Assembly: GCA_016648135.1 (NCBI GenBank)
Contig: JADDOH010001574.1
Location: 124,001-188,000, forward strand
Reading direction: 5' to 3'
Origin: Agrypnia vestita
Lineage: Eukaryota > Arthropoda > Insecta > Trichoptera > Phryganeidae
Length of the DNA stretch: 64,000 nucleotides
The position numbers and the translations under genes were made by a program. The notes beneath the pieces were generated by a model that worked only from the letters and a program-made list of their open reading frames with translations, made no database searches and was not told the origin of the DNA. Shown piece by piece: positions 22,594-33,909 of this stretch. Position 1 is the first letter of the stretch, and every line of letters begins with the position of its first letter.

Positions 22594-23029
22594 TATAGTA
22601 TGTTACAATAAAACACAATATATTGAAAAAAAAATGCATTTTTTATTCATATATATTTTTAAATGTTCATGAATAGTTTTATTTTTAATTTTGAAAGCTG
22701 TCACTTCTTGATGTAATTATTGATAATTAGTACATAATATGTAATATAATATTAAAGAGACAAAGTAATATTTCATTCCGGAAAGATATTTAACTCAGAT
22801 TTTTATCTAAACAAAATTTTGCGTAGTTACTATTTAGGTCCCTGCGCAAAAATAGGCAAACTTGTCCTGGCCGCCCCGCCCCCAAAGTTCTAGAAAATAG
22901 TCACTTCACTCCACGCCCCACGGACATCTTTCCCTTTCCCTAGCTGGCCATTTTTTTGCGTATTTCGTTACTTTTTAGGTCCTCCCCTCCAAATTTCCTA
23001 AATAAGTATTTAGATATAAAAATTTTTTT

Positions 23030-23235
23030 AATAATCGATGTAAGTTACTGTAATGATAGTTAAACTTTTTTTTAAAAAGTTAAAAATATTGAAAAAAATG
23101 CATATTTTGATATTGCATATCTCCATAACTATTGATATTAGTTCATTTTTGCTTGAACATTTTCGACTAATGCATTATCAAGGCAGGAATCCACATGTAA
23201 AGCTTTAGCTACTAGCTACGAGACACCCGTATAAT
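23030..23235. mobile_element. Partial MITE, family A (right half)
   Basis: Carries aatcgatgtaagttactgtaatgatagtt through attttcgac and agctacgagacacccgta, the right half of the CAGG..CCTG version. The left half is missing or unrecognisable. Confidence 0.6.
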
Positions 23236-23363
23236 ACTTTTAATAAAATTCATACTGTGTGAATTTAAATGAATGAATAAAATAATAGAGAAAATATCAT
23301 CAGACACAATATTTATAAAAAAAACAATTTTTGTACACGGTCATAAAAAGGAACTTAAAATAA

Positions 23364-23397
23364 AATGTTTCAGGGCCAATGGTCCCTTTGTCGGGAT
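23364..23397 (-). ncRNA. Degenerate hammerhead-like motif
   Basis: The minus strand keeps stem II (AGGGACC-ATT-GGCCCT) and GAAACAT, but the first core box reads CCGACAA instead of CTGANGA. A plus-strand tail tagtgattttatacaaaatg lies nearby at 23480. It looks like an inactive relative of the motif at 40945-40986. Confidence 0.4.
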
Positions 23398-23519
23398 ACC
23401 ACAAAAAAAAAATATACTAAACATATATTTAGTATATTGTAAAATATTAGCATGTTGATTATTCAACAAATAGTGATTTTATACAAAATGTTTTATTTTT
23501 ATCAATACTTCAATTTTTT

Positions 23520-24679
23520 AAATGTGGAGACCTGTAATTGGCCATCTATATTATATCAATGTTTTCTATGCTTCTTTTTTCTGTGCTGTTGGTCTTCCGT
23601 GAACATTAAATAAATAAATAAATATTTATGTTTTTGGTTCGATCATCAAAAAAATTTCAAACAGAAAAATCAATCCTTAATAAGGTCATTACCAACACCT
23701 CCCCTCCACCGCAAGTGGGCGTAAAGCCTTAAATATTGTATTACTGGGTCAGATGGTTTTTTGTTAGGTCACGAGCCCAACTCGGGTCACCTGGAGGAGT
23801 ACCGGACCGCAGACAGCGCGGATCATGTTACACAATATATAAATTATTAACGTTTCATTGCGATAAATTATCAAAAAGCAGTCCCATTATAAGTATATAA
23901 CCTGCAGTTATTATCATATATAAACCCGAAATTGCGTTTGGTTTGAACGGTTGTAGTTTTATATTAACACGATTGCATCGATTGCAGTCTACCTGTTTAA
24001 CAATGTGGACGCAAATGCACGTCTTTTGATAAGTTACGTTCCCGAACAGAGCAACTACTGGGTCGTAAAATATTAATTGAACCATAAATTTCAGAAACGT
24101 AGACGGAGGCCGAGCCATTCTACGGCTGTCACATTTGCGGAATATATATCTTTCGAATATATCAGCCAAGAAGTGAAGCATGTTTTAATAATAAATTTGA
24201 ATTGTGTTTAAATGTAACTATCGTGTTTAAATGTATCAATCAATATTGTAAAAATATAATATTTGGAATATAAATGATAAGAGCGACGATACATTTTTAA
24301 TTGAGTGAAAATTGAGGTAATTTGTATCTACAGGTAGCCAAAAGGTGAAAGTAAGACGTAATATTGATATGTGACCTATTTAATAGATACGCGAAAGGTC
24401 GTAGTGACGTGGATAGTCAAGGAATAAACCACCTTAGGAGGGTGACTTTCTTTGTTTAATTCCTAAAACGCCCTTCAAAAAACGAACGATAATAAAAAAT
24501 ATTAATAAAGATTCTTAATTATGTACGAAACAATTAAAACCCTTTAACAATATCCTTTGTAGAAAGGTGAAATCAGTGGAGAAAATAAGAACAAGCTTCG
24601 CTTCCAATCAAGGAATGCGGCGATTAAAAAATAAACATCAAACGCGCCGAACAAAAGACGTCACAAAAGAAAGATAATC
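23520..24679. other. AT-rich non-coding DNA
   Basis: No convincing exon or repeat. The sequence grows more GC-rich and less repetitive from about 24590, leading into the island at 24680. Confidence 0.45.
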
Positions 24680-25040
24680 TTACCCCGAGGTCTTCCTGGG
24701 GCGAAGAAAGGCGACCCAGATGGCCCGAGAAGGCGCCGCGGCTAAAACGATATCCGGCAGAAAGGTCGGCAGGACGCGGGGCGGCCAGCGAAAAGTCCAC
24801 CGGTCAACTCAGGCGGGATTGCGCGGCGCTTTCCCCGATATTCTCCGGGAGGTTGCGCCTCCAACGTCACCCGAAGGGGATCAACAAAGATGCTGCATTG
24901 TGCGGAGCCGCGGGGATGAAGACGTGATCAATACGAGGGGGCGGCGCCTGCCATCTGGCGGGCGGGCCCTCAGTCCGGGCCGTTACCGACGCCGGAGAGC
25001 GCCGCGCCGTTACCGACGCCGTCGAAAGTAAGATGCGACT
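24680..25040. other. GC-rich island
   Basis: About 360 bases of clearly higher GC in an AT-rich background, with the 16-base word GCCGTTACCGACGCCG repeated near 24978 and 25005. The plus-strand frame across it (Arg-rich, 103 codons) has no family resemblance. On the minus strand a donor-like CGGG|GTAAGA lies at its left edge. It may be a regulatory element, an untranslated first exon or just compositional. Confidence 0.35.
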
Positions 25041-26950
25041 CTCGACCGATAGATGTCTCCGGCCGTTTTGAACGCGAATCGCGTAGCTTCGAGGCAAAAT
25101 TATCTATTATAAACGTGAAATAATATTTGACTGTACCTAGACAAATAAAATTACAATATATATGTGGAAAACGCGACGTGCGCGAGATGGAAAAATATTC
25201 AAATCAAATCGTTCGCGAAATTCTCCCTTTCTTTTATTTTCGAGAGGTTTGCGAATAATTTAAATAGGCACAGCTAATTCATTATTTATGGCAGACTTCC
25301 GCTCCGTGCATAAAGCGATACAAAAATATATCCGGTATAGACAGGCACGGCTGACGCGCAAGGAAGGATTTACCAGATGATGCCGAAGCGTTTATTTTCC
25401 TACATTTCTCATATTCGTTTTCATACAAAATATCATTTGAATCCGGGGAACGTATTTCGTTCGGTTGAGAGGATTTTAGAAAATAAACATAATTTATTCA
25501 CGACACCATGTTATTCATATTATATTAGATGTCGTTATTTGAGAAATAATGTTTTTGGTTTGGATATTATCGTACATACACGAACGTGTACATCATGAAG
25601 AATATAATAAAAAACATAAACATATTATGTGGGATAATATTGGCAGCAAAGCAATCAGTGGATATTATTAACATAGGAAATACATAAATTTTAATATATT
25701 CGGGCTATTCTAGTTACTCGATTTCAGGATTACAAATATATAGTTTTCCATTTGCAATAAAAAATAATTATTACAAGCGGGAAACCCTTAACCTCTAAAT
25801 AAAAACAACAGTTTCATCAATAATTGCAAAATGACTTTGCGGTAACATTATTAATATAATTATTTATCAAGAAAATACTTTGTATAAACCACTATTTTGT
25901 AATTTTTACAAACAAATAACATAGGATGACAGTTACATAAATTAGAAATTTTAGAAAATATAAAAAATGTTAATAGCAAATTAAATACATATTATAAATA
26001 ACCAGGTACTTTTTTCAAATGGTTGTCTTTTAAATAAGTTTTCACATCAGTTCTTAATTAGTTATTCATCTCCCATATATTGATTTTTGATTTTGTTAAT
26101 GTTTAATATTTAATTTTTAGTACGTGTTGAAGGTACCGTTGGCCTCGAACCTTGTTGGCAATTTAACAAAATAGTGATTTATACAACGTGTTTTCTTGCT
26201 AATTATAAAAACAATAGTGTTATCCTTCATTAACTTCGAACCTCCGTTATTGAATAAACAAAACATTTAATTAATTTAAGGACTAATTGCACTGAATAAT
26301 TTTTTTTGACGATTTTTTAAAAATTTTAATTTAAAAAAATTATGAAATATTTGAAACTTAAATAATGAAAGCTTTTGACGACACTTTGTTGTCAAAAACG
26401 ATCTAGTCAATTATTTTATATTTAATTGTTCTGAAGGTTGAGGATAAATTCGAGATGTATCAAAAATACATATTTTTGGAGATTTTTAAAAGCAATGTGC
26501 CTACACATAATGTTTGTGTTGACGCAAGAGTTTAAAGACAGACGTTCCCTCGTCACAAAGATCTAAAGAAATTTTCCGAGAAGAAAACCTTTTATAAACT
26601 TACCAGCATTCTTATTCTGTTGCGTACTTTATATTTTTTCCGAGAAACCGAAATGTAAAATGATTAAAGGTAAAAATTTATTTATACTTCGTAATAGACC
26701 GTGAAAGTCAAATGGAGGAGACTCAAATACATTGGGCATATTCAGGTTTAATAACATCTACATAAATGTTTGGTCGGGGGGATAAGAGGGATCAGATGGG
26801 CGAAGAAGTTTTCTGAAAAGAAAACGTCTTATAAACTTATTGGCAAATGTTTTTTTTCTGGCGTGTCCTTCATATTTTATGGGAATCGGTAGGATTGTAA
26901 AACAATCGAAGGGAAACCACAGTAAAGTAAGATAAATAAAGTAGGATTTG
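25041..26950. other. AT-rich non-coding DNA
   Basis: No coding signal. Two diverged direct repeats (around 26575-26760 and 26810-26950, sharing ttttataaactta and gtgaaagtcaaatgg-type words with 27249-27290) hint at an old interspersed repeat. A weak fragment at 26125-26190 has a hammerhead-family tail (aaatagtgatttatacaacgtg). Confidence 0.4.
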
Positions 26951-26959
26951 GTCACAGAA

Positions 26960-27270
26960 TCTTCCCTCTCGCATATGTCTAAGACACAATTATACTGCAG
27001 TTACAGTATTTATTCTTGCGTAGTTATATTATCATATTTTACAAAATTTATTATACTTTTGAAGAGTATTCATTTAGTTTGATTTTTTCATAATATTTTA
27101 AAAATTTACAAGCTCCCAGGATTCTTTAAAGAAGGCAAACTTATTGGCACCAGACGTAGTGCCAAATTGTGGACAAGGAATTTACGTTAGTTCAGGTCTG
27201 TTTATTTTGGTGGTCTGTGAGGCAAATTCATTTATAAATCGAAAAAGCGTGAAAGTCAGATGGAGGGGTT
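26960..27270. repeat. Diverged interspersed repeat, copy 1
   Basis: Shares with 63068-64000 the words tatttattcttgcgta, aaatttacaagctcc, caccagacg, gtagtgccaaattgtgg and caaggaatttac, ending gtttattttggtggt. The family is not recognised. Confidence 0.55.
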
Positions 27271-27732
27271 ATTAAGGCAATAAAAGTTTAATAACATCTA
27301 AGTGTCCGGGATTAGATGCGCGCGGCGGTAGGAAGGAGGGGGTAAAGAATCAAATGAAGGAAAAAGGAAGCAAGCCTCGATATCCGAGACCTAATTCCAT
27401 TAACTGGCGAAGATAATGTTCGAAGGCAAGAAGATAAAGGTCGGAATGTAATTATTATTGTTCAAGGACGCCGGTGAAGACGAGGCTCACTCACATTGTA
27501 CACTGATTGCAATTTGCAAGTATACGTTTTATTTTATTTGCATCGTTGTACGTTATCCTTGTGATTGCCACAAAAAGGGAAAAGGAGAAAAATCCATCTC
27601 TCAGAATCCCACCGGATGGTGTGTGGTTCCAGAATAGGTCTCCTCAGCCACGCTCGGACACATAATTAACATGGCAGACGTCATTCTCGCAACGAGAGAC
27701 CAGAAAAAGAAGGATTACCACATAAAAAAACT

Positions 27733-28043
27733 AACCCATAAAAACCAAGTTTTTATTAAATTTCCTTTCTCATTGAAACAGGTTTCGCGCCTACTCCACG
27801 CGTCGGGCTCGAAAATTAAACAATATATAAATCGTTGAAATTTCGAAAAATCCAAAATTATACTAAAATTATTAAATTTTTTGAAACGAAAATTTGTTAG
27901 ATCATTTTTATCGTCGCCATGAATCTGCCTGAAAAGTTTCAGCTCGATCGGATCACGGGAAAACGGTTAAAAAGCGATCCAAATTTTTTTCGGCAGACAA
28001 GCACACAAGCAGACGCCACGAGTTAAAACAAAGGGAGTAAAAA
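27733..28043 (-). repeat. CTCCCTTTC / GGGAGT repeat, family B, copy 1
   Basis: On the minus strand it starts TTTTACTCCCTTTG, passes the conserved words ACTCGTGGCGTCTGC, CCGTGATCCGATCGAGCTGAAA and ends with a stretch matching aaaaacttggtttttatgg. Relatives are at 31283, 32781, 52893 and 62022. The family is unclassified and non-coding. Confidence 0.65.
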
Positions 28044-28099
28044 TGGAAATCGTACAATCAAAAGGCACAAATTTGTTTACGGCTTATTCTTGAGTTCTT

Positions 28100-28940
28100 T
28101 ATCTCTGTGTTTTTTTTAAATGTTCAAATAGTCTTCGAGGTGTGCTTTTAATCCAAATATTAAAAATCTAAAGAATTCATTCCTATTCTCTTATTATCTG
28201 TGCTCACATTTTTATCAAATGCAGGCGAATAATTATAATGCGTTTACTTTATTTTTAATCGCTTTTTATGCACAGGTTTATATTTTTAAGTATTATACTT
28301 TGAAAATATTATATAAAGTATTCCGTGTTACAAAAATACAATACTGATGTGATTACTGAATCCTTAAACTTTGAAAGTGTACCTAATACAGACAATCAAA
28401 TAAAACAGAATCTCCGATGTACATGGAAATTCGATTAACTCTCTTTTTACGTAGCAGCAAAAAATCGAATTACATTGTGATTCTAATCTTTAAATGGCGA
28501 GTTGCTCAGGACTAGAGAGTTGTTATCGATAATTTTTATCCTTTCAATTTGTCAGTCGAATGAAATTTGGTGTTGACAAATGTGTAGATGTAGTTGTATA
28601 AGAATCGAAATCGATCACGCTGGCGCACTTGTAAAGGGTAGGAGCAAACATTATTTACAGATACTATGTAGCTATTATTCGAAAAGAAATAACTTATTTT
28701 GGAAAGGCTAGTATGGAAAAATTTAGATTTTTCGATACTAGCCAATTTTCTTGAATTAACTTTACGACAAATAAATTCAACATAAACGAAAAAATCAGAT
28801 GGAGATGCAAATTTTTTCGGCCTTTGAATGCCGAGTCAATTTTTCAGTATGCATTTTGCATTGAATAGTTGCATCATGAGAAAGAAATCTACCTAATATA
28901 ATATGTAACACGCTATAAGTCAATCAGTAGAATACGTACC
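28100..28940. other. AT-rich non-coding DNA
   Basis: No exon or repeat recognised. Short open frames here are unremarkable. Confidence 0.4.
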
Positions 28941-28964
28941 AAACATTAAAATATCATTTAATTT

Positions 28965-29595
28965 AGCCAAATGCGACGCATTTAAGTATCTGGACTCACT
29001 CATTCACAGAGATGTAGGACGTGTAGCGGACGTTGACCATAGAATAGGTGTGGGATGGATGAAATTTAGATCCGTAGCAGGAATTTTGTATGACTTGAAA
29101 ATGCCTATAAAACTTAAAGGAAAGATATATCAGACTATTGTTAGACTCGTAATAATGTAAGGCTCCTAATGCTGGACTACTCCAGGCAACTTGAAACAGC
29201 AGAAATGTGAATGCTTAGATGGTCGGCAGAACCATCTAAGAATTCGCATTTCTGTTTCACATTAAAGATCACACATTCATGATAGCCTGGGTGTAACGGA
29301 CATAAACAGTAAGCTGGAGGAACGACACCTGAGATGGTACGGGCACATAAGACGAAGACCACCAGACCACACGGTGAAGCAGGCAATGTCTATGGAACTT
29401 CATCGACAGTCATCCAGAGGAAGACCAAAGAACTCCTGGAAGACTCAATGCTTCAAAATCCTACAGAGAAACGGCCTGGATGAAAGCGATACCCAGAACC
29501 GAAGAAGATACGTCCTGAGAACGAAAAGAGCCGATCCCAACAGCCTACCTAGGCAATGAGTTGGGACAGTGCAAGGAAGAAGAAAAAGAAGAAGA
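28965..29595 (+). pseudogene. RTE-like retrotransposon 3' end (second lineage)
   Basis: Frames read KYLDSLIHRDVGRVADVDHRIGVGWMKFRSVAGILYDLKMPIKLKGKIYQTIVRL..., then LRWYGHIRRRPPDHTVKQAMSMELHRQSSRGRPKNSWKT...RRYVLRTKRADPNS. This is the C-terminal part of an endonuclease/reverse transcriptase distinct from the 18-kb copies. It is broken by a stop near 29158 and by a hairpin-forming rearrangement at 29197-29251, and ends in an AAG-rich tail. Confidence 0.75.
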
Positions 29596-29645
29596 TTAAA
29601 ATATATTTTAAAAGCTGTCCGCGATATCCAAACAAGAAAAATATA

Positions 29646-30186
29646 CAGGGTTATTTGTAAAACATTAATAACCTCGCAGGGCTATATTCCTGCCTTGGTT
29701 ATGAGTCGAAAATGTTCAAGCTATTATGACCTAACATCAATAGTTAAGGAGATATGCGACGTCAAAGTTTGCATTTTTTTTTTCAATATTTCTGACTTAT
29801 TTTTTGTAAAACGTTGGACTATCATTACAGTGACTCATATCGATTACGAAACATTCATTCGTTTCAATACAATACAAATAAAATGACAAAAACCCTGAAA
29901 AAATTCCAATTGGAATGTTTTCCAAATGGAATTCGAAGGTTTTTATTTTTTTATTTGACTTCTATTAAAGGGAATGAATTTTTCATATTTCGATATAAGT
30001 TACTGTAATGATAGTCCAATGTTTTACAAAAAATAAGTCAGACATTTTGAAAAAAAAATGCAAACTTTGATGTCGCATATCTCCTTAACTATTGATATTA
30101 GGTCATAATAGTTTGAATATTTTCGACTCATAATCAAGGCAGGAATATAGTCCTGCGAGGTTATTAATGTTTTACAAATAACCCTG
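29646..30186. mobile_element. Foldback MITE, family A, full-length copy
   Basis: Ends CAGGGTTATTTGTAAAACAT / ATGTTTTACAAATAACCCTG are perfect inverted repeats, with TATA on both sides. The long arms include cctcgcaggactatattcctgcc-type sequence. No coding capacity. Confidence 0.85.
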
Positions 30187-31237
30187 TATATGCAATCCAA
30201 CTCACACATATCTATATTTCACGCAATTTTATTTGTCATATTTGTAAAGCGACCATAACTTTACCTTCACTCACTTCCGTAAAAAAATGTAATAGGCTAA
30301 AAGGTTTCTTCTTTTGCCAAAAACATCTAGCTGCGGCTATAATTTTACCAAAACAAACATAAATAAACGAATATAAATATCATTAAGACTGTCCAAACAC
30401 CAGTTCGAGAGGAAAGCGATTATTTTCCCGTGTAGCAGAATAAAGAATCGCGATGAAAATAAACAAAAAAACACTGGTGTAAGTCTCGCTAGACAGAAAA
30501 CTCTTCACGGAATGAAGCTCAGAGACAAAGGCCGATTGTCTCGTTACAAATCGATTAGAGTCTGAATTTGAAATGGGAATGTGCTTAACTACCGTATAGG
30601 GAGTACTTGTGGAGTTAGATCAGAAAAATACTACTTCGACGAACCTTGTGTGCAGTTGCATCCCTAAATGTGTGGAAATGGAAAAAAGAAAGCAATTCGA
30701 AGGAAAGTAGTTTTTTATTGCCCGTTATCGAAGCGATATTAAACACGATGTCGACTGAAGTTCGACTCATAAAAAAGATGTCAAATATTTCAACTAAATA
30801 GATAAAGGCATTAGTTTGACATAAAAAAACGATTAATATTTCCATTGATCTCTTGTCTATCGAAGTACCGGGTCTAACAGACTCCTTTCTCCTGCATAAT
30901 CATGCAGCAATGAAATGCCCTTAATGGCACTAACAAGAAAGGAAGATTAGTATGCAAAGTATTAAACAGATAATGTTGTGTCTGTGCCAGGAATTCATCA
31001 CCAATACGTACTATGCGCTCTTATTCCCAAAACATTTTTCGTAACGCGTATTTCCATGCGTTTATACCTTTTAAAAGCTTTAAGGGACCGCCCTAAAAAT
31101 GATATTAATAAATACCCAGATTTGTCCGGAACGGTCTGTATTTCGTCCGATCTGAAAAAGGACATTGCAAAATTTCGAAAATATAATAACAGATGTCGGC
31201 TTACAAGCATAATTATTCTTCTTAAGATCTTTTTTTA
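30187..31237. other. AT-rich non-coding DNA
   Basis: No exon or repeat recognised. Confidence 0.4.
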
Positions 31238-31933
31238 AAAATAGAGATGTGAACACGGAATATGCGTCGCATCAATATTTTTTATAACTCCCTTTATATT
31301 AACTCGTGGCGTCTGCTTGCTTGCCGCCAACAAAAACTTTGGATCGATTTTTGATCCTTTTCCCGTGATACAATCGAGCTGAAACTTGGCAAGTAGACTC
31401 GTGGCGATGATTAAAAAGATCTATCAAATTTTCGTTAAAAAAAATTAATAATTATAGTATAATTTCGGATTTTTAGAAATTTTATTGGTTTTTTCAAATT
31501 GGAATCATTAGAAAAGTTTGATTACGGCGGCCCGATAACGTCGCGGAATATTTTCTAAATTTGAATTACTCCGTCGGTATGCATAATTCACTACGAATGT
31601 CGAAAATCTAAATTGACTGACAAATGTTTTTAGAATTTAATCTTCAAAGCATGAAGTGTCTTATCAAAGCTCAAAACATCTAACATTTTAGAAATACATA
31701 TATTAAATTACTGTAAGTTTAGTGTTATGCTATATGTTTTAATTCTATTGTTATATTTTACAAAGAAAGGGAGTATAATAAAAACTTGGTTTTTATGGGT
31801 TACTTTTTTTAAAATAAGCTTAACGCTTGTGCTATGAAAATAGGACGAATTTGCTGATGTCCTGGAATGGGGCTCGAACCACAGACCACCAGATCACTAG
31901 GCGAGCATCATGACAATTACACCAACAAGCTAC
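31238..31933 (-). repeat. SINE family 2 split by a family B repeat
   Basis: Minus strand: the head AGCTTGTTGGTGTAATTGTC with B-box GGTTCGAGCCCC (31879-31868), then a body ...CCTATTTTCATAGCAC, then the family B repeat (31815-31283), then the SINE end ATATTGATGCGACGC...CATCTCTATTTT (down to 31238). The same head and end are contiguous at 50415-50575, and the body and end at 52606-52725, so this copy was split by the insertion. Confidence 0.65.
31283..31815 (+). repeat. Family B repeat, copy 2, nested in a SINE
   Basis: Starts ctccctttatattaactcgtgg, passes tttggatcgattttt and cgagctgaaactt, and ends gaaagggagtataataaaaacttgg. About 220 bases of its middle (from 31510) are not shared with the 32781 copy. 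Confidence 0.6.
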
Positions 31934-32780
31934 TTTATAAATTACACTTCTTTTCTACAAAAATAATTATTATCTAAAACTAACGACGTTACGAATTCGC
32001 CTACAACGAGTGCCGTAAACAATTTCTCGTAGAAATATAGAAATTGTGCTTAATTAATTAATATATTCCTCAACACGTCCACCATACGCAACATTTCACC
32101 TAAACACATCTATACTATACACCGGTCTGTAAGTAATTTACATTACTTTAGGTTTTGAGATGTTACTTTTGTCACTGTGCTGTTCATAGATTTGTTATAT
32201 GATATTGTACATATATAACTATGTAAACTACACCAATTGTACATATACAGGTGCTGTATTGTGAGCATATAAAATTAAATAGAAATAGCAGTTAAGAATA
32301 ACGGTTCAGAAATATTATTACGGCTGTTAAGCTTCATAATATAAAATATAGGTAGGTATTCTCTAATGGCACTCGGATGTGGTTCAAGCCGGACAGAGGA
32401 TATCACAATCCCGATATCCCGATAGCCTATATTTCTTCTATGTTTTATTCCTTCCTGGTAGACCGGACTAAGGCAAAATGATAAATCAGGAATATGAGGA
32501 AAAACACTCGTTTCCGCCGGAAATCAAACTCATAAAGCTTAGCAACTACTACGGCGGTTTTGAGGTCGGGCAGTGCGAAATTATTTCGTGAAATATTGTA
32601 TTGAAAATATTGTTTTTTTTTTCGGCTCAGGGTCGCCTTAAATAGGGCGTCGTAAATATAAGATTTAAGGTTTATATTACGGCCGTTTGACATAGTTAGG
32701 TATTGAAATAGTGGATATTTAAAAGAACCGTATGGATGAGTTATCTTTGTCCTCTTTTTCAGCATTTTAGACAATTTTTC

Positions 32781-33092
32781 TCCCTTTCTTTTAACTCGTA
32801 GCGTCTGCGGTTTGTTGTCTGCCGGAAAAACTTTGGATCCATTTTTAACCCTTTTCCCGTGATCCAATCGAGCTGAAACTTTGCAGGCACACTCGTGGCA
32901 ACGATAAAAATGATCTAAAAAATTTTCGTTTAAAAAATTTAATAATTTGGATTTTTCGAAATTTTAATGGTTTTTTTCAAATTGGAATCAATACAAATGA
33001 GTAATGACCCCGACGTGTGCATTAGGCACGAAACCTGATTCAATGAGAAAGGGAGTATAATAAAAACTTGGTTTTCATGAGTTAGTTTTTTA
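32781..33092 (+). repeat. Family B repeat, copy 3, most complete
   Basis: CTCCCTTTCTTTTAACTCG at the left and GAGAAAGGGAGTATAATAAA at the right, about 310 bases. The actccctttct / agaaagggagt ends are inverted repeats, but the shared sequence continues outside the right one, so the true end is uncertain. Confidence 0.65.
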
Positions 33093-33760
33093 ACCAACTA
33101 CATCATTTTTGTAAATTACTAAATGATAAGCTTGTATATAAATATTGTATATATTATAAATTTAAAACGGAAATGAATTTAGAATGTGAAATTCACCAGT
33201 AGGTATTAATTGATCTATGATAAAAATTTAACTATTTAAAGGATATCCAAAAAAATAAAATGTTTTGAATGTAGTCACCGAGGATCACTAATTTAAAATG
33301 TACTGATTTGGCAGTTATTTTGGTGCAACATTTCTATTTGTCAATTTTAAACTGAAACATGTTAAAGGTAGAGAAGAAAATGGTAAAGGCAAAAGTATCC
33401 AATTACGTAAATAGTAAAGGCAGCAATGTCCACTACTTGGTAGCAGACACAGCAATATCCATATTTAAAAGTTAAATATTTATTTATACACATATAAAAG
33501 GAAAACTGAGGTGGCAATTATTTCCATTAACATGTAGGTTTTATAGATTCCAGAGAAATTAGTGACAGGTTTTTTGTGTTTATCTCAGACACCCTCATTT
33601 TAGGTATTTAATAAAATCGTTATACATTTATATGTAGCCTACTATATGCCTATAAAGCATTTTGCTTATTTGAATTTTGTTTTTGTTTATATTTTATATA
33701 TTTATCTACATACAATATTTACCTATTTGTTTTATTTGATTTTTATATCAAGATATATTA
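33093..33760. other. Non-coding DNA with a diverged MITE fragment
   Basis: About 33260-33480 carries gtcaccgaggatcactaattt and aaaggcagcaatgtcc, words shared with the MITE at 48420-49400. Otherwise AT-rich and plain. Confidence 0.45.
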
Positions 33761-33897
33761 TAGATGTCTCATAGAGACGAAGCTATGTATATTTATTTAT
33801 ATGGGAAAGTAGGTATGGAAGTCTTTTTGGGTGTTCATAGACTTGCATACCTACTTTCCCATATAAAAAATATAGCTTCGTCGCTATGAGACATCTA
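33761..33897. mobile_element. Short foldback element
   Basis: TAGATGTCTCATAG at the left answers CTATGAGACATCTA at the right, and atatgggaaagtaggtatg answers catacctactttcccatat. Nearly the whole 137 bases folds on itself. Diverged pieces recur at 40790-40850 and 55990-56020. Confidence 0.75.
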
Positions 33898-33909
33898 CAA
33901 CATATCTCG

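Noticed and set aside
24720..25031. 103-codon Arg-rich frame in the GC-rich island
   Set aside because: The Arg-rich repeats come from the duplicated GCCGTTACCGACGCCG word; no family match and no splice support.
32445..32867. 140-codon minus-strand frame
   Set aside because: Half of it lies in the family B repeat and the rest in plain AT-rich DNA; composition is Lys-rich without a domain.
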